A stretch of 64,000 nt of DNA from Bacillota bacterium (GTDB lineage Bacteria > Bacillota > Clostridia > Lachnospirales > Lachnospiraceae): assembly GCA_023408815.1 (NCBI GenBank), contig JAEYJO010000058.1, forward strand, positions 87,951-151,950, written 5' to 3'. This document shows, piece by piece, positions 17,725 to 26,350 of the stretch. The stretch's first letter is position 1. Each line of letters starts with the position of its first letter. The notes under the pieces were generated by a model. It was not told the DNA's origin and did no database searches. It was given only the letters and a program-made list of their open reading frames with translations. The position numbers were made by a program, and so were the translations under genes.

Positions 17725-18609
17725 ATGAAGAAAAAACTGACTTTGGGACAGAAGCACAATCTCACAGGCTGGACATTCCTTATGCCTGCGGCGGTACTGA
17801 TTGTTGCAATGAGTTTCGTGCCGATGGTCCAGGCGCTTATTTTGTCTTTTAAAACCGGTATAGGCAATAACATGACCTATACGGGGATAACCAACTACAC
17901 ACGAATGTTTAAGGATGCAGTCTTTATGCAATCCTTAAAAAACAACTTTTTCTATCTTATCATACAAGTGCCGATCATGCTTATCACGGCACTGGTGCTG
18001 GCATCCATGTTAAACAACAAGGATTTAAAATTTAAGGGGTTTTTCCGCACGGCGATTTTTCTTCCCTGTGCGACTTCGCTGGTGTCCTATGCGATTATAT
18101 TCCGCTCCTTGTTTGCGGTAGATGGATTCGTGAACAACGTTCTGATTAACCTCGGAATCTTACACACAGGCTACAATTTCCTGGGCCATCCCTTCAGTGC
18201 GAAAATTATCATTATCGTGGCTCTCGTATGGAGGTGGACCGGTTATAATATGGTATTCTATCTGGCAGGATTACAGAATATCGAATATTCCGTATATGAA
18301 GCTGCCAAAATAGACGGGGCATCGCCATTCCAAAGCTTTCGGAAGATTACCGTTCCTCTGTTAAAACCTACTATTTTACTGACGGCCATTATGTCAACCA
18401 ACGGTACCTTGCAGCTTTTCGATGAATCGATGAACTTAACCAATGGAGGTCCGGCAAATGCAACCATAACGATGTCACACTATATTTACAACATTTCCTT
18501 TAAGTACGTTCCGAACTTCGGATATGCGGCGGCGATGTCGTACATGATTTTGATATTGGTAGCGGTACTGGCCTTCATACAGATGAAAGTAGGTGATAAG
18601 CGTGACTAG
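17725..18609 (+). CDS. sugar ABC transporter permease (MalF-type)
   Basis: Integral membrane permease of 294 residues with six helices and the cytoplasmic EAA loop EAAKIDGASPFQSFRK that docks the ATPase. The N-terminus begins with a short basic segment and LTGWTFLMPAAVLIV, typical of the MalF/UgpA branch. GAGAGGAGGAGGC upstream gives a strong ribosome binding site. Its 3' end overlaps the start of the second permease, so the two are translated together. It forms the pore with the protein at 18602 and receives substrate from the lipoprotein at 15542. Confidence 0.93.
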   Translation: MKKKLTLGQKHNLTGWTFLMPAAVLIVAMSFVPMVQALILSFKTGIGNNMTYTGITNYTRMFKDAVFMQSLKNNFFYLIIQVPIMLITALVLASMLNNKDLKFKGFFRTAIFLPCATSLVSYAIIFRSLFAVDGFVNNVLINLGILHTGYNFLGHPFSAKIIIIVALVWRWTGYNMVFYLAGLQNIEYSVYEAAKIDGASPFQSFRKITVPLLKPTILLTAIMSTNGTLQLFDESMNLTNGGPANATITMSHYIYNISFKYVPNFGYAAAMSYMILILVAVLAFIQMKVGDKRD

Positions 18610-19411
18610 TAAAGCAAGAATGGCTTTTTCCTATATATTTCTGACAATAGTGTCATTACTATCTATATTTCCGCTTTACTGGATGGTAGTGGCTTCCACC
18701 AACAAAAGTGTGGACGTAGTAAGAGGAACTTTGATCCCCAGTACTTATTTTATAGAGAATCTGAAAAACCTTTTCGCTGCTCAGAAGGTAGGAACAGCAA
18801 TGTTCAATTCCTTCCAATATTCGCTCATACTTACGGTTATTTCCCTCATTGTATGCTCTCTTGCCGGCTACGGCTTCGAAATATACCATGATAAAGGGAA
18901 AGATACGGTAATGGCAATTATCCTTTTAGCTATGATGGTTCCCTTTGCGGCGACCATGATTCCGCTGTTCCAGATGTTTTCGCAGGCAAAGCTTTTGAAT
19001 ACTGCAATAGGCTTTGTCTTGCCTACCATTTCCACCCCTTTCTTGATCATGATGTTCAGGCAGAGTGCCAGATCTTTTCCTCACGATATTATTGAGGCTG
19101 CGAGAATCGATGGTTTGAGTGAGATTTCCATATTTTTTCGGATGTTTATACCTACCATGCGCTCCACTTATGCGGCTGCGATGACGATTACGTTCATGAA
19201 TGCCTGGAATAATTACCTATGGCCTAAAGTGATCATGCAGGATAATGACAGCATTACAATGCCTATGTTGGTGGCGAATTTAAAAGAAGGCTACTTTACG
19301 GATTACGGAATGCTTATGCTGGGCGTATTGCTTTGCACGATTCCTACGGTAATCATTTTCTTCCTACTGCAAAAGAGTTTCGCGGAAGGAATCACCGGAG
19401 CAGTGAAGTAA
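18602..19411 (+). CDS. sugar ABC transporter permease (MalG-type)
   Basis: Second permease of the importer, 269 residues from GTG 18602 (AGGTG six bases upstream) or 272 from GTG 18593. Six membrane helices and the EAA motif EAARIDGLSEISIFFRMF are present. Typical MalG-branch features include FPLYWMVVASTNK near the N-terminus and PLFQMFSQAKLLNTAIG before the EAA loop. It overlaps the previous gene by 8 bases. A mobile-like 133-bp repeat is inserted right at its stop codon; the first copy of that element's 8-bp flanking duplication includes the TAA. Confidence 0.93.
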   Translation: MTSKARMAFSYIFLTIVSLLSIFPLYWMVVASTNKSVDVVRGTLIPSTYFIENLKNLFAAQKVGTAMFNSFQYSLILTVISLIVCSLAGYGFEIYHDKGKDTVMAIILLAMMVPFAATMIPLFQMFSQAKLLNTAIGFVLPTISTPFLIMMFRQSARSFPHDIIEAARIDGLSEISIFFRMFIPTMRSTYAAAMTITFMNAWNNYLWPKVIMQDNDSITMPMLVANLKEGYFTDYGMLMLGVLLCTIPTVIIFFLLQKSFAEGITGAVK

Positions 19412-19413
19412 GG

Positions 19414-19546
19414 GTGACTGTTCACACAGTAGCTTAACACTTGCTGTTAAGCTACGTAGGAATATGATTCAAGAGATGATTTCTGCTTCGCGAAGCGAAT
19501 TTAAATGCAGAAATCATGCGTTACTGTGAACGGAGTGAACAGTAAC
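19414..19546 (+). repeat. 133-bp structured MITE-like element, copy A
   Basis: The element has 12-bp terminal inverted repeats: left GTGACTGTTCAC, right GTGAACAGTAAC, differing at one position. Inside are an 11-bp perfect stem (GTAGCTTAACA, 19429-19439, with 19445-19455), another 11-bp perfect stem (ATGATTTCTGC, 19476-19486, with 19507-19517), and a stem at the right end (GTTACTGT, 19520-19527, with 19539-19546). The flanks AAGTAAGG (19406-19413) and AAGTAAGA (19547-19554) match at 7 of 8 bases, as expected for an 8-bp target duplication. It differs from copy B (42046-42178) at about 19 of 133 positions, with no length change. No protein is encoded. Confidence 0.85.
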
Positions 19547-19589
19547 AAGTAAGAAAAGCATAAAATATGAGAGGAACAAGGTTATAGTA

Positions 19590-21428
19590 ATGAGTAATTT
19601 TATTCTAAATATTATACATCGCCCGGAAATGGTACCGGAATATGCGGAAAAGGTGACCGGCCATGGAAAGGAAGAGGATATCGGAAGGACATCGCTTTTG
19701 AAGGAATCTCTGGATATTTTCAAATTTCAGCAGGAGACTGCTCATAAATACGGACTTAGAACGACAATACATATGACATACGCGTCATTGTTTAACGAGG
19801 AAGCGGTGGAGATAGCCAAGGAGCACCATGAAAAGTACGGAGATGAAATAGCGCTTTCGTTATTGGGGCTTCCCTGCAATGAATTCCGCGAAAAATATAA
19901 GACGAAGGACTTCTGCATATGGATGTTTTCCATGGAAGATAAGAAGTCGGTCATAAACGATGTTTTTGAGAAATTCCATAATGTATTCGGTTTTTATCCG
20001 GAATCTACCGGCTCCTATTATATGGATGCAGATTTGACGAACTATATTAAAGAACAATATCCCATGGTAAAATGTGCGGTAGCCACTTGCTGGGAAGAAG
20101 GTCCGAAGGCGTACCATACCTGCAACAATTCGTGGTATACGTTTATGGACGGTGGTCCTTGGAACCCATGGATTCCGTCGAAGCAAAACACTCATGCCCC
20201 GGCGGCGAACAAGGAAGAGGACAGCGGTATCGTAGCGATTCCTCATTTGTCCAGAGACTTGATTGCCTGCTATGATGGAAATGGATCCAATTTCGGAACT
20301 CATCCGCAGAATGTGCTCCGAGGCATGATCTACGATACGGAGACCTGGGAATATCCATATCTGTTTAATTTGATCGACCAATACAGAGATCTGGAAAAAT
20401 ACAACAACGGCTATTCCTATAACATGATGTTTGTAGGTCCGGGCTGGCTGAATAAAATGGGAAGGTGGGAATCCTCCTACGAATTGTTAGTTAAGAGCTA
20501 TGACGACGGAATGGCATATTACGGAAAGCTGAAGGAAGAAGGGAAACTGAAGGATATGACGATGGCGGAATTTGCAGATTATTACCGTCAGAAAAAGTCA
20601 TATACCGAGCCGGAATGTGCCCTTTGGAGAGATATCCTGTATGGCTCCGACAAGCAGTTGTTCTGGTACTGCGATCCGGATATGAGAGCGTGTATCAATA
20701 TGGATCAGGGCGGTGCGCTGGTGGATCTGCGTCCCTATGCGGCGAAGCTGGAGTGGCCGGTGGGTATCGGCACGAAGCACGTAACCGATGCCTCCTACCC
20801 CTTCCTTATCCAGGAAAAATACCGAGCAGGCTATTTTACTCACTATGCGGGTGAAGGAACCATAAAAAGTGCGAAATTATCCTATCAGGGGGAAGAGGTA
20901 GATTTGTGCCTGTGCCGGACCAAAGCCCATTATTCTGAGGAGGGCAAGGTGAGAATTCTTACACTTGACCCGGTGGACATCGAATTCAATGACCTGACGG
21001 TGAAGCTGCAGACGGTCATATCCTTCGAGGAAGGCAGTTCGGAAATCAGATTCGAGAGAAAGATACTGAATATGAGCAAGCCCGGTGCGGAGATAGAACT
21101 GAACGAATATATGGTCGCCTGTTACGGAACTACGGAATATTCGGAACCCATGGAGGGAATCACCCTAAGCTGCAGGAATCAAGAACGTATGGAGACGATT
21201 TCTTATGAATATAAGTGCAGGGAAATCGAGATGCCTGACGCGATTCAGGTGCGGGCGTCGGTGCCACAGATCGAGACGGGAGTATCCATGCGCACGGACA
21301 GAAAAGAAGCGACGGGATATGTGAAAGAGGGATATGCATTTTCACCTATGTTCACGCTGGGATATACGGCGAAATTGAAAGAGAAAGAGGGACTTGTATC
21401 ATGGCTCAGTCTGGAAAAGGTAAATTAA
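19590..21428 (+). CDS. uncharacterised 612-residue protein of the galactan locus
   Basis: I do not recognise a named family with certainty. There is no signal peptide, so the protein is cytoplasmic. The N-terminal half (to about 330) reads like a beta/alpha barrel of the polysaccharide-deacetylase or GH57-like type: repeated strand-helix units, early His-rich segments (IIHRPEM, TTIHMTYASL), GFYPESTGSYYMDAD, and a Trp/Pro-rich GGPWNPWIPSKQN. The C-terminal half (about 370-612) looks all-beta, like a sugar-binding or accessory domain. It lies between the importer and GH42/GH53 and shares their strand, so a role on imported galacto-oligosaccharides is a fair inference. Glycosidase, epimerase or deacetylase activity are all open. 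Confidence 0.6.
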   Translation: MSNFILNIIHRPEMVPEYAEKVTGHGKEEDIGRTSLLKESLDIFKFQQETAHKYGLRTTIHMTYASLFNEEAVEIAKEHHEKYGDEIALSLLGLPCNEFREKYKTKDFCIWMFSMEDKKSVINDVFEKFHNVFGFYPESTGSYYMDADLTNYIKEQYPMVKCAVATCWEEGPKAYHTCNNSWYTFMDGGPWNPWIPSKQNTHAPAANKEEDSGIVAIPHLSRDLIACYDGNGSNFGTHPQNVLRGMIYDTETWEYPYLFNLIDQYRDLEKYNNGYSYNMMFVGPGWLNKMGRWESSYELLVKSYDDGMAYYGKLKEEGKLKDMTMAEFADYYRQKKSYTEPECALWRDILYGSDKQLFWYCDPDMRACINMDQGGALVDLRPYAAKLEWPVGIGTKHVTDASYPFLIQEKYRAGYFTHYAGEGTIKSAKLSYQGEEVDLCLCRTKAHYSEEGKVRILTLDPVDIEFNDLTVKLQTVISFEEGSSEIRFERKILNMSKPGAEIELNEYMVACYGTTEYSEPMEGITLSCRNQERMETISYEYKCREIEMPDAIQVRASVPQIETGVSMRTDRKEATGYVKEGYAFSPMFTLGYTAKLKEKEGLVSWLSLEKVN

Positions 21429-21616
21429 ATTACAGATGTCCTTCCTGTTTTATGAGGGATTTGGATCTGGATATGTTTTATGATAAGGATAAAAACGAAT
21501 ATTATTGCATCAGATGCCAGTATGTGGGAACGGAAGAGGATGTGCTAGAGAAAAACCAGATGGCCAGATTCCGCTACAAGGATATGATGAAGAGATTTAC
21601 CAAATTTGAATTTTAA
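21401..21616 (+). CDS. small zinc-ribbon protein
   Basis: Protein of 71 residues with two zinc-knuckle pairs, CPSC (13-16) and CIRC (36-39), plus a basic C-terminal tail (RFRYKDMMKRF). The start overlaps the end of the preceding gene by 28 bases; GAGAGGGA lies about 9 bases before the ATG. The four-cysteine spacing fits a single rubredoxin-like zinc ribbon. The function is unknown; binding to nucleic acid or a protein partner is typical of such folds. Its place inside an otherwise sugar-specific operon is notable. Confidence 0.65.
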   Translation: MAQSGKGKLNYRCPSCFMRDLDLDMFYDKDKNEYYCIRCQYVGTEEDVLEKNQMARFRYKDMMKRFTKFEF

Positions 21617-21643
21617 ATTGATATAAAATGCGGAGGTCGTGCG

Positions 21644-23653
21644 GTGGAACTTAAGAATATGCTTCATGGAGGAGACTACAATCCCGAGCAGTGGCTGGAT
21701 TGCCCTGAGATATTGAAAGAGGATATCGAATTGATGAAGAAGGCGCATGTCAATTGCGTGACCTTAGGGGTATTCTCCTGGGCTGTTCTGGAGCCGGAGG
21801 AGGGATATTTCAATTTCGGATGGCTGAAGGAGATTATTGACAGACTGTATGAAAACGGAATATCCGTCATACTTGCTACGCCAACAGGTGCGATGCCTCA
21901 CTGGATGACGGAGAAGTATAAGGAGGTTATGCAGGTGGGGGCAGACGGAAGAAGGAATCTTCCGGGAAAAAGGCATAATTTCTGTTATACCTCGGCGAAG
22001 ATGCGGGAAAAGACAAGAATGATCGATGAGAAGCTGGCGAAGGAGTTCGGGAACCATCCGGCAGTTCTGCTTTGGCATATTTCCAATGAGCTGGGCGGTA
22101 ATTTCGGAGACGGAAGCTGTCATTGTGACGAGTGCAACGCTGCCTTCCGCAAATGGCTGAAGGATAAGTATGGTTCTTTGGAAGAGTTGAATAAGGCATG
22201 GTGGAGTACCTTCTGGAGCCATATTTATACGAGCTGGGAGCAGATACACAGCCCGGTGCCGAACGGAGAAAATTTGCTGCATGGACTGAATCTGGACTGG
22301 AGGCGTTTTGTGACCTGCCAGATGACGGATTTTTGCAGATGGGAAATCGATTCCATCAGGGAGTATTCCAAGCTGCCGGCTACTACGAATTTTATGTTTT
22401 TCTTCAAATCACTGGATTATTACGAACTGCATAAATGTATGGATGTGGTGTCCTGGGATTCCTATCCGTTTTGGCATAAGAACAAGGACGAGGTACCGGT
22501 GGCGATAAAGACTGCCGCTGTTCACAGCATGATGCGAAGCATGAAGAAGAAGCCGTTCTTACTTATGGAAAGTACGCCCTCCTGCATTAACTGGCGAGTT
22601 TACAATCCGGTCAAGAGGCCGCAGATGCATATGCTTTCCAGCATGCAGGCGGTGGCTCATGGTTCCAATTCGGTACAGTATTTCCAGTGGAGAAAAGGAA
22701 GAGGCTCTTTTGAAAAATTTCATGGTGCCGTCTTGGATCATAGAAATAAGGATGACACGAGAACCTTCCGTGACGTGACGGAGGTGGGAAGACGGCTGGA
22801 AGAGGTAAGCGAAAAGGTTCTGGCGACCTGCAATAAGCCGAAGGCGGCAATCGTTTTCGATTGGGAGAACTGGTGGGCAGTAGAAGATGCCACCGGACCG
22901 AGGCTGGATATCGATTATGCAAAGACCTTTCTAACGCATTTCCGTGCCTTTTGGGAAGCCGGCATAGATGTGGATGTAATCAATATGGATTATGACTTGA
23001 CGGATTATGAGCTGATAGCCGCACCGCTTAACTATTTATATAAGGAGGGGTATGCCCGGCGGGTGGAGGAATTCGTAAGAAACGGCGGAAGCTATGTGAC
23101 CACCTACTGGAGCGGCATCGTGAATGAGACGGATCTTTGTTTCACGGGAGGGCATCCGTTAAAAGAGGTGCTGGGAATCCGTCAGGAAGAGATCGATGCC
23201 CCGGGAGATGAATTTTTAAATTGTATTGTTTATCATAATAATAATTACTCTACGGGAGGACTGTGTGAGATAATTTACTCAGAAGGCGCTCAGGTGCTCT
23301 CTGTCTATGAGAAAGAATATTATAAAGGTTTCCCGGCGGTGACAAAGAATGAATTCGGGCAGGGGATGGCCTACTATTTGGCCGCGGAGATTTCGCAGGA
23401 CTTTTTGAACCTTTTTTATAGGGAACGCGGGGAGGAAAAGGGAATAGGTAATCCGTTATCGGAGAAGCTTCCTTATGGAGTGACGGTATCTGCCAGAAAG
23501 GGAGGACAGGATCTGGTGTTCCTTCAGAATTTTAACGATGACAAGGTATTGGTGGAAATTACTGGTCGGTGGAAGGATGCGGATACGGGAGAAGATGTGG
23601 CGGAGAAGATAGAGCTTGCAGCCTTTGTGTGTCGGATTCTGATGAAGACCTAA
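21644..23653 (+). CDS. bga: beta-galactosidase, glycoside hydrolase family 42
   Basis: Cytoplasmic GH42 enzyme of 669 residues, which removes terminal beta-galactose, usually from short galacto-oligosaccharides. The catalytic acid/base is Glu149 in WHISNELGG and the nucleophile Glu309 in LLMESTPS. The family's structural zinc site is intact: Cys114, Cys159, Cys161 and Cys164. The N-terminus MLHGGDYNPEQW is diagnostic. GTG 21644 has GGAGG at 21632-21636. The protein is a complete three-domain enzyme (barrel, trimerisation domain, small beta domain). Being downstream of an importer and before GH53 points to galactan fragments rather than lactose as the natural substrate. Confidence 0.95.
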   Translation: MELKNMLHGGDYNPEQWLDCPEILKEDIELMKKAHVNCVTLGVFSWAVLEPEEGYFNFGWLKEIIDRLYENGISVILATPTGAMPHWMTEKYKEVMQVGADGRRNLPGKRHNFCYTSAKMREKTRMIDEKLAKEFGNHPAVLLWHISNELGGNFGDGSCHCDECNAAFRKWLKDKYGSLEELNKAWWSTFWSHIYTSWEQIHSPVPNGENLLHGLNLDWRRFVTCQMTDFCRWEIDSIREYSKLPATTNFMFFFKSLDYYELHKCMDVVSWDSYPFWHKNKDEVPVAIKTAAVHSMMRSMKKKPFLLMESTPSCINWRVYNPVKRPQMHMLSSMQAVAHGSNSVQYFQWRKGRGSFEKFHGAVLDHRNKDDTRTFRDVTEVGRRLEEVSEKVLATCNKPKAAIVFDWENWWAVEDATGPRLDIDYAKTFLTHFRAFWEAGIDVDVINMDYDLTDYELIAAPLNYLYKEGYARRVEEFVRNGGSYVTTYWSGIVNETDLCFTGGHPLKEVLGIRQEEIDAPGDEFLNCIVYHNNNYSTGGLCEIIYSEGAQVLSVYEKEYYKGFPAVTKNEFGQGMAYYLAAEISQDFLNLFYRERGEEKGIGNPLSEKLPYGVTVSARKGGQDLVFLQNFNDDKVLVEITGRWKDADTGEDVAEKIELAAFVCRILMKT

Positions 23654-23702
23654 TCTGCTGTATCGATGGAAACAGGATAATGACGGAAGGAATTGAGTTA
23701 TA

Positions 23703-24833
23703 ATGAGAGAATTTATACATGGCATGGATATTTCTTCCATGGATGAGGTAGTCCGTCTCGGGGGGAGATTCTATAAGAAAGGGACGGAACAGACGTTGGT
23801 CAATGTCCTTAAATCGTATGGAGTGAATTATATACGTCTTAGGCTTTGGGTCGATCCTTATTCAGAGGACGGAATTTCTTACGGAGGCGGAGGAAACGAC
23901 TTCCCTGCGACGATAAGGATGATAAAAGAGATCAAGACAGCAGAGCTTAAATATCTGCTGGATTTCCACTACAGCGATTTCTGGGCGGACCCGGGAAAAC
24001 AGATAAAACCCAAGGCATGGAAAGATTATGACGACGAGCAGCTGGAAAAAGCGGTATTCGAGCATACGGAGAGCACATTGAAGCTGCTGAAGGAAGGCGG
24101 GCTTTTTCCTGATATGGTTCAGATTGGAAATGAAATTACAAACGGGCTTCTCTGGCCTAACGGAAAAAAACCTGCCTATGATAAAATCACACGTTTTGTA
24201 AATGCCGGAATCCGTGGAGTAAGGGCGGTAGACAGTGATGTGCAGATCATGCTGCATTTGGATCATGGTGATGATCACGAGATGTGCCGCGACTGGTTCG
24301 ATCATTTCAGGGAAGGGGGAGAGGAGTTCCAGATTATCGGATTGTCCTATTATCCCGTATGGAACGGAATGATGAAAGGGCTTATCGATAATATGAATTT
24401 GCTTGCCAAAAGGTACGGAAAGCCCATGATCGTTGCGGAGGTTTCCCAGCCCTTTACGATGGAGGATTACGATACCTATGAAGGGCTTGCTCCGGAGAAA
24501 AGAAAGGGCGCGGCGGCAAAGCCGGCGCTTGAGAAGAATCTGGAATACCCTGCGACAAAGGAAGGACAGACCCTTTTCATGGAGAAATTCATAGAAGAGG
24601 TAGCGGCAGTGGAGGATGGTTTGGGAATCGGCTATTTTTATTGGGAACCGGCATGGCTTCCCGTAAAAGGCAGCGGATGGGCGACGAAGGAATCTCTTGT
24701 TTATATGCAGGATTCCGGACCGTGCGGCAACGAATGGGCGAATCAGGGGTTGTTCGACTATGAGGGGAATGCGCTTCCGGCTTTGGAGGCTGTGAAAAAG
24801 GACATAAAATTGGCTCGGACACCGAATGCCTGA
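23703..24833 (+). CDS. arabinogalactan endo-beta-1,4-galactanase, GH53, cytoplasmic
   Basis: GH53 enzyme of 376 residues that cuts internal beta-1,4-galactosyl bonds of pectic galactan. Acid/base Glu144 is in QIGNEITNG and nucleophile Glu246 in IVAEVSQP; FIHGMDISS at the start and YIRLRLWVDP are family hallmarks. There is no signal peptide, although most characterised GH53 enzymes are secreted. The cell must therefore take up fairly long galacto-oligosaccharides through the ABC importer and cut them inside. It is the last gene of the locus, 50 bases after GH42, and a long hairpin covers its stop codon. Confidence 0.93.
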   Translation: MREFIHGMDISSMDEVVRLGGRFYKKGTEQTLVNVLKSYGVNYIRLRLWVDPYSEDGISYGGGGNDFPATIRMIKEIKTAELKYLLDFHYSDFWADPGKQIKPKAWKDYDDEQLEKAVFEHTESTLKLLKEGGLFPDMVQIGNEITNGLLWPNGKKPAYDKITRFVNAGIRGVRAVDSDVQIMLHLDHGDDHEMCRDWFDHFREGGEEFQIIGLSYYPVWNGMMKGLIDNMNLLAKRYGKPMIVAEVSQPFTMEDYDTYEGLAPEKRKGAAAKPALEKNLEYPATKEGQTLFMEKFIEEVAAVEDGLGIGYFYWEPAWLPVKGSGWATKESLVYMQDSGPCGNEWANQGLFDYEGNALPALEAVKKDIKLARTPNA

Positions 24834-24856
24834 TGAAAAGGCATTGTGGCCGAGCC
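24812..24856 (+). terminator. hairpin at the end of the galactan locus
   Basis: GGCTCGG (24812-24818) pairs with CCGAGCC (24850-24856), and inside it AATGCC (24825-24830) pairs with GGCATT (24840-24845). The TGA stop is in the loop. No clear T-run follows, so termination would be weak or factor dependent. The next gene is convergent. Confidence 0.45.
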
Positions 24857-24910
24857 GAATATATTTGTGGAGATGAACATATGCTGCATATTCATATGTT
24901 TTGTTTGTTC

Positions 24911-26272
24911 TTATTGTGTTCTCACGCCGTCTACTGTCTGCTCGATAATGCTGACCATAATATCCTTGGTTAGCTGGCCGGAGACGTAGCCGAAGATGTT
25001 ACCATCCTTGTCGATCATAAAGGTGGTAGGGTATGCGTTTATTCCATAAGCATACGCCATCTCGCCACCGGTATCCATAGCTACCGGATACTCATAACCG
25101 TTTTCTTCAAGAAAAGCGGTAATTTCTTCCACAGAACCTTCTTGGCCTACATCCGGGGAAGCGATGCCGAGTATAATAACGTCGCCCGTATTCTCGCCGT
25201 AATCTTCATACAGCTCTTGAATTTCAGGCATTTCCGCGCGGCAGGGAGGACACCAGGTCGCCCAGAAGTTAAGAAAGACCGTTTTGCCCTTGTAATCTGA
25301 GAGGGTGTGCACATTGCCATACTGATCCGTGAGTGTAAAATCGGGAGCAGGAAACGTATCCGTTTCCTTTTCTGCAGCAGTCTCATCAGTGTCAGCGCTA
25401 TTTACGGTACCGGCATCATTTGCGACAGGAGTGTCATTATTTCCGCCATTTCCCGAATCGCTGTCTATGCTTGCAGCGTCGCTGTCTTCGCCGCTTCCGC
25501 CGTTTTCGTCAGAAGCATTTATACTGCTTTCTGCGGAGGTACCGGTAATGCCGGATAAGTAGCTGCTGAAGTTATTCATCCAGCCGGTAAACATCATGAC
25601 GCCGATAAAGATCATGAGGATACCTCCGATTTTCGTCGTATACTTCACCACTTGTTTATGTTTCTTGAAGAAATCCAATAAGGAGCCGGTGAAAATACCT
25701 ACACCCATAAACGGCAGGACAAATCCCAGCGTATAAACTCCGATTAAGAGAAATCCCGTAGCTGTCGATGCCGACGATGCAGCCATGATCAGTACGCTGG
25801 CGAGAGCGGGTCCTACGCAAGGCGTCCATGCAAAGCTGAAGGTAAAGCCCATAATGAGGGCGGTCAAAGGATTCATGGCCAGACTGTCCGGTTGAAAATG
25901 AAAGCGCCGCTCTTTTCCCATCATAGGATTGCCGAAGAAGCCGAGCTGGGAAAGCCCGAAGAGGACAACTAAAATACCGCCGATTCGGGTAAACCATGTC
26001 TGGTAATTATGAAAAAAACGTCCGATAGTCGTGAAACCCAACCCTAACAGGAAGAAGGAAAAGCTGATTCCTATTACGAAGAATAGGGTATTGAGCATTA
26101 CTTTACTCTGTTTATAACGGATATTGCCGTCTTCATCCGTTGTTTTTGCGCCGCCGGACAAATAACCGATATAAAGCGGTATGAGCGGTAGAACACAAGG
26201 GGAGAAGAAGCTGATTAATCCTTGAATAAATACAGTAGCCGCGGGGATGCTTGTTTCAATCGATAAATTCAT
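24911..26272 (-). CDS. CcdA-TlpA fusion: thiol-disulfide electron relay protein
   Basis: Fusion of 453 residues. Residues 1 to about 232 are a CcdA-type six-helix membrane domain carrying reductant across the membrane, with Cys26 in FFSPCVLPL and Cys152 in AWTPCVGPA. A 60-residue Ser/Asp/Gly/Asn-rich linker (about 245-306) leads to a TlpA/ResA-like thioredoxin domain with the CPPC active site at 341-344 in NFWATWCPPCRAEMP, which would be outside the cell. The fusion lets electrons pass from cytoplasmic thioredoxin to extracytoplasmic thiols in one polypeptide. Rrf2-type regulator lies upstream on the same strand, with a 27-bp repeat between them. No cytochrome c genes are nearby, so a role in peroxide or methionine sulfoxide repair, or general thiol homeostasis, is likelier. 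Confidence 0.9.
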   Translation of the reverse strand: MNLSIETSIPAATVFIQGLISFFSPCVLPLIPLYIGYLSGGAKTTDEDGNIRYKQSKVMLNTLFFVIGISFSFFLLGLGFTTIGRFFHNYQTWFTRIGGILVVLFGLSQLGFFGNPMMGKERRFHFQPDSLAMNPLTALIMGFTFSFAWTPCVGPALASVLIMAASSASTATGFLLIGVYTLGFVLPFMGVGIFTGSLLDFFKKHKQVVKYTTKIGGILMIFIGVMMFTGWMNNFSSYLSGITGTSAESSINASDENGGSGEDSDAASIDSDSGNGGNNDTPVANDAGTVNSADTDETAAEKETDTFPAPDFTLTDQYGNVHTLSDYKGKTVFLNFWATWCPPCRAEMPEIQELYEDYGENTGDVIILGIASPDVGQEGSVEEITAFLEENGYEYPVAMDTGGEMAYAYGINAYPTTFMIDKDGNIFGYVSGQLTKDIMVSIIEQTVDGVRTQ

Positions 26273-26298
26273 GTATTACCTCCGTTTGCTGTAATAGT

Positions 26299-26325
26299 GT
26301 TACTGTTCACTCCGTTCTCAGTAAC
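26299..26325 (-). repeat. 27-bp solo unit of the MITE-like family, copy C
   Basis: The unit reads inward from GTTACTG and ends CAGTAAC, and matches the right-end stem of copies A and B in reverse orientation. It is flanked by a perfect 8-bp direct repeat GTAATAGT at 26291-26298 and 26326-26333, so it looks like an independent insertion rather than a decayed full element. Confidence 0.75.
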
Positions 26326-26350
26326 GTAATAGTTGCATTGCGGTTTCTTT

